Below are positions 62,487-64,000 of a DNA stretch of 64,000 nt, one piece after another. The notes beneath the pieces are model-generated. The model was not told the DNA's origin and made no database searches. It saw only the letters and a program-made list of their open reading frames with translations. The translations under genes and the position numbers were made by a program. Position 1 is the stretch's first letter. Every line of letters starts with the position of its first letter. The stretch comes from Planctomycetota bacterium (GTDB lineage: Bacteria; Planctomycetota; UBA1135; UBA2386): assembly GCA_020638695.1 (NCBI GenBank), contig JACKIB010000002.1:345987-409986 (forward strand). Reading direction: 5' to 3'.

Positions 62487-64000
62487 CCCTGCACGATACT
62501 CGCTGTTCCGCCGCGGGGACGCGGCCTGCGTCAGCGGATCACAATCGAGCCGACCTGACTACTGAGGAAGTTCGCCGGGTTCGCCAGCGGCGAAGTCGCC
62601 AACCACTGCACGTCGACGACGGTGCGCGGGGCGTTGAGGGGAATCGTGATCGGGAGCTGCCCCATTCCGTTCTGTAGCAGCGCGACGGCAACCTCGGCGA
62701 GCGGCGCAACGCCCAGCACGCAGGTCCCGGCCCCCATCGGGGCCAGCGAGATAGGACTCGCCACCTGTCCATGCAACCCGAACAGCGCCAGCGCCGTCGC
62801 TGACCGGTCGCCCAGCAAGGTCAGCAGGTACGGACTGCCTCGGCTCGCCAGACCCCTTGCGCGAACCCGCAAGGGCTGCCGGGAGACGACGGACAAGCAT
62901 GCGTGCCCGTGCCGGTGCAGGGGGACGTCACGACGGACGTCGACGGTGAACCACGGCTCGATGCCGTTGCCGAACGCGGGCCTGGTCACGACCCAGTTGC
63001 GCAGCGCGGCGAACTCGTAGGTGAGTCGCTGGCGGGTGGCATCGAAGCGCTGCCCGGACACCAGGATGTCGCCGGTCGCGTCGTCGATCCGAGCGGCGAG
63101 CGCGCCATCGGGAAATGGCAGCGGCACGGCCAGCACCGGAACGAGCCCGGTGAACAGCTTCAGCTCGGCGGCCTTCGTCGAGGTATCGGTCTCGACCACC
63201 ACCAGGTTCACGTCCGTTTCCATCGACAGGCTCGAGATGCGGGAAGCGGGTTTGGCGGTGTAGAAATGCGCCGGATAGAGCAGCCCCATATCGACCCAGT
63301 ACATGTGGTCGGCGGACACGGTGGGCGATGCGCCGACCGCCACGTAGACGTCCCAGCCATTGGTGGCGAAGCACCGCGGCGGTCCCGTGGCCGGCACGAA
63401 GTCGAACAACGTGCGCGGGGTCCCACCGGACTTGGCGACCATCGCCAACCGCTTCTCGGTGAGGAACATCAACTCATCGCCGACCGTGCGAAGCTGCCGA
63501 ACGGTGGCGTCCGCCGCGGTGAGCCCGATCTTCAGCTCGGCGGTGGCGAGAATCTGTCCCCCGGCGGTACGCACGCGGAAGATCGCCGGCGCGGTCGTCG
63601 AGGACGACTGGGTCGTGCCCACCCAGACGACGTCGTCCGCCAAGGCGTCGCACGCAACCGTGTAGCTGTTGACCAGAGCTCCAGTGACCGGCAGACGCTG
63701 GACGGTCGCTGCCACCGGGTCCACCAGAAACAGTCCTCCCTGGGCACCGGGGGAGGCGGACGCGGGGGCCGCGGCGAGGAACTGTCCCTGCTGGTTCTGG
63801 GCCGCCACACCGGGGAGACAGGCGAGGAGCCCGACGGCGAACGTGGCGAAGGTGCGGAGGCAAGTCATGGGGTGAGTCCTGGAACGGGGTGCGGCAGCAC
63901 GTGCGGGGACGCGACCGCGGACCCGTAGCCCGCGGGCCCCGATCGGTAACGAACCCGGTGTCCTCGCCCGGGGGGGCGACTCGACCGCGGTGCGGGTCAG
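62356..64000. repeat. Tandem duplication, unit 2 (continues beyond the window)
   Basis: Collinear with 59491 onward. It contains the duplicated lipoprotein start, the second 445-residue gene and its leader. The bases after 63868 still resemble those after 61002 (GCGGCAGCACGTG is shared), so the copy of metH should follow just past 64000. Confidence 0.78.
62531..63868 (-). CDS. Secreted 445-residue protein, copy 2
   Basis: Same length and layout as the copy at 59665-61002: signal FATFAVGLLACLPGVAAQ, the same strand repeats and the same C-terminal LNAPRTVVDVQWLATSPL. Most residues are identical by eye; differences cluster around residues 170-215 and 345-400 (LPRLA-type changes in the C-terminal domain). 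Both frames are intact, so both copies appear to be maintained. Confidence 0.72.
   Translation of the reverse strand: MTCLRTFATFAVGLLACLPGVAAQNQQGQFLAAAPASASPGAQGGLFLVDPVAATVQRLPVTGALVNSYTVACDALADDVVWVGTTQSSSTTAPAIFRVRTAGGQILATAELKIGLTAADATVRQLRTVGDELMFLTEKRLAMVAKSGGTPRTLFDFVPATGPPRCFATNGWDVYVAVGASPTVSADHMYWVDMGLLYPAHFYTAKPASRISSLSMETDVNLVVVETDTSTKAAELKLFTGLVPVLAVPLPFPDGALAARIDDATGDILVSGQRFDATRQRLTYEFAALRNWVVTRPAFGNGIEPWFTVDVRRDVPLHRHGHACLSVVSRQPLRVRARGLASRGSPYLLTLLGDRSATALALFGLHGQVASPISLAPMGAGTCVLGVAPLAEVAVALLQNGMGQLPITIPLNAPRTVVDVQWLATSPLANPANFLSSQVGSIVIR

Overview
The window is about 70% G+C with very tight coding. The recurring secreted and lipoprotein families, the MoxR/DUF58/transglutaminase module and the paired 445-residue secreted proteins suggest a Planctomycetota bacterium. 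This is inferred from gene content only; no rRNA or tRNA gene was seen. Many genes are translationally coupled through 1- or 4-base stop/start overlaps (ATGA, GTGA, TGATG). Several others have a TAnnnT hexamer only 6-10 bases before the start codon and no Shine-Dalgarno sequence, which looks like leaderless transcription.

Layout. 1-2851: a tryptophan (kynurenine) catabolic operon (kynureninase end, kynurenine formamidase, RidA protein, formyltransferase) split by two small inverted-repeat elements that share a CTAG. 2848-7146: a small lipoprotein and a tgpA-DUF58-moxR operon, reverse strand. 7286-11973: glycosyltransferase, isocitrate dehydrogenase, and a biotin carboxylase/biotin carrier pair. 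11991-16249: secreted metalloprotease-like protein, DUF2891-like protein, two TRL-like lipoproteins and an odd exported sigma-region-2-like protein. 16301-19173: multicopper oxidase with a membrane-anchored partner. 19248-19597: a second tandem pair of CTAG-bounded elements. 19662-24117: degenerate Fic protein, methyltransferase-like/TPR protein, HEAT/vWA protein, a palindrome-rich intergenic region and a DUF669 protein. 24246-31894: ligA, a tiny membrane protein, a helicase/RecB-like nuclease pair and a molybdopterin oxidoreductase. 31971-37665: a YceK-like lipoprotein and a 1623-residue lipoprotein.

37729-48241 is the highlight: a nine-gene, fully overlapping heme operon hemA-hemCD-hemB-hemL-[kinase-regulator]-hemE-hemN-hemG. 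Its order matches the Leptospira HemKR locus as I recall it. Upstream of hemA lies TGACA-N6-TGACA, the 'hem box' described for Leptospira HemR. The genes take glutamyl-tRNA to protoporphyrin; ferrochelatase is not in the window.

48400-55909: an HlyD/ABC-2 exporter pair convergent with an RND pump pair. 56206-58565: arsenate reductase, a lipoprotein and an acetyltransferase. 58598-64000: a lipoprotein and an old tandem duplication (unit about 2865 bp) that produced two copies of a 445-residue secreted protein. It also joined a lipoprotein signal peptide in frame to the C-terminal reactivation domain of methionine synthase.

The mobile element families (A, B, C) all have perfect terminal inverted repeats of 20-22 bases beginning with CTAG, and all are too small to encode a transposase. 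Removing them from the first locus restores a kynU-kynB junction with a 2-base gap.
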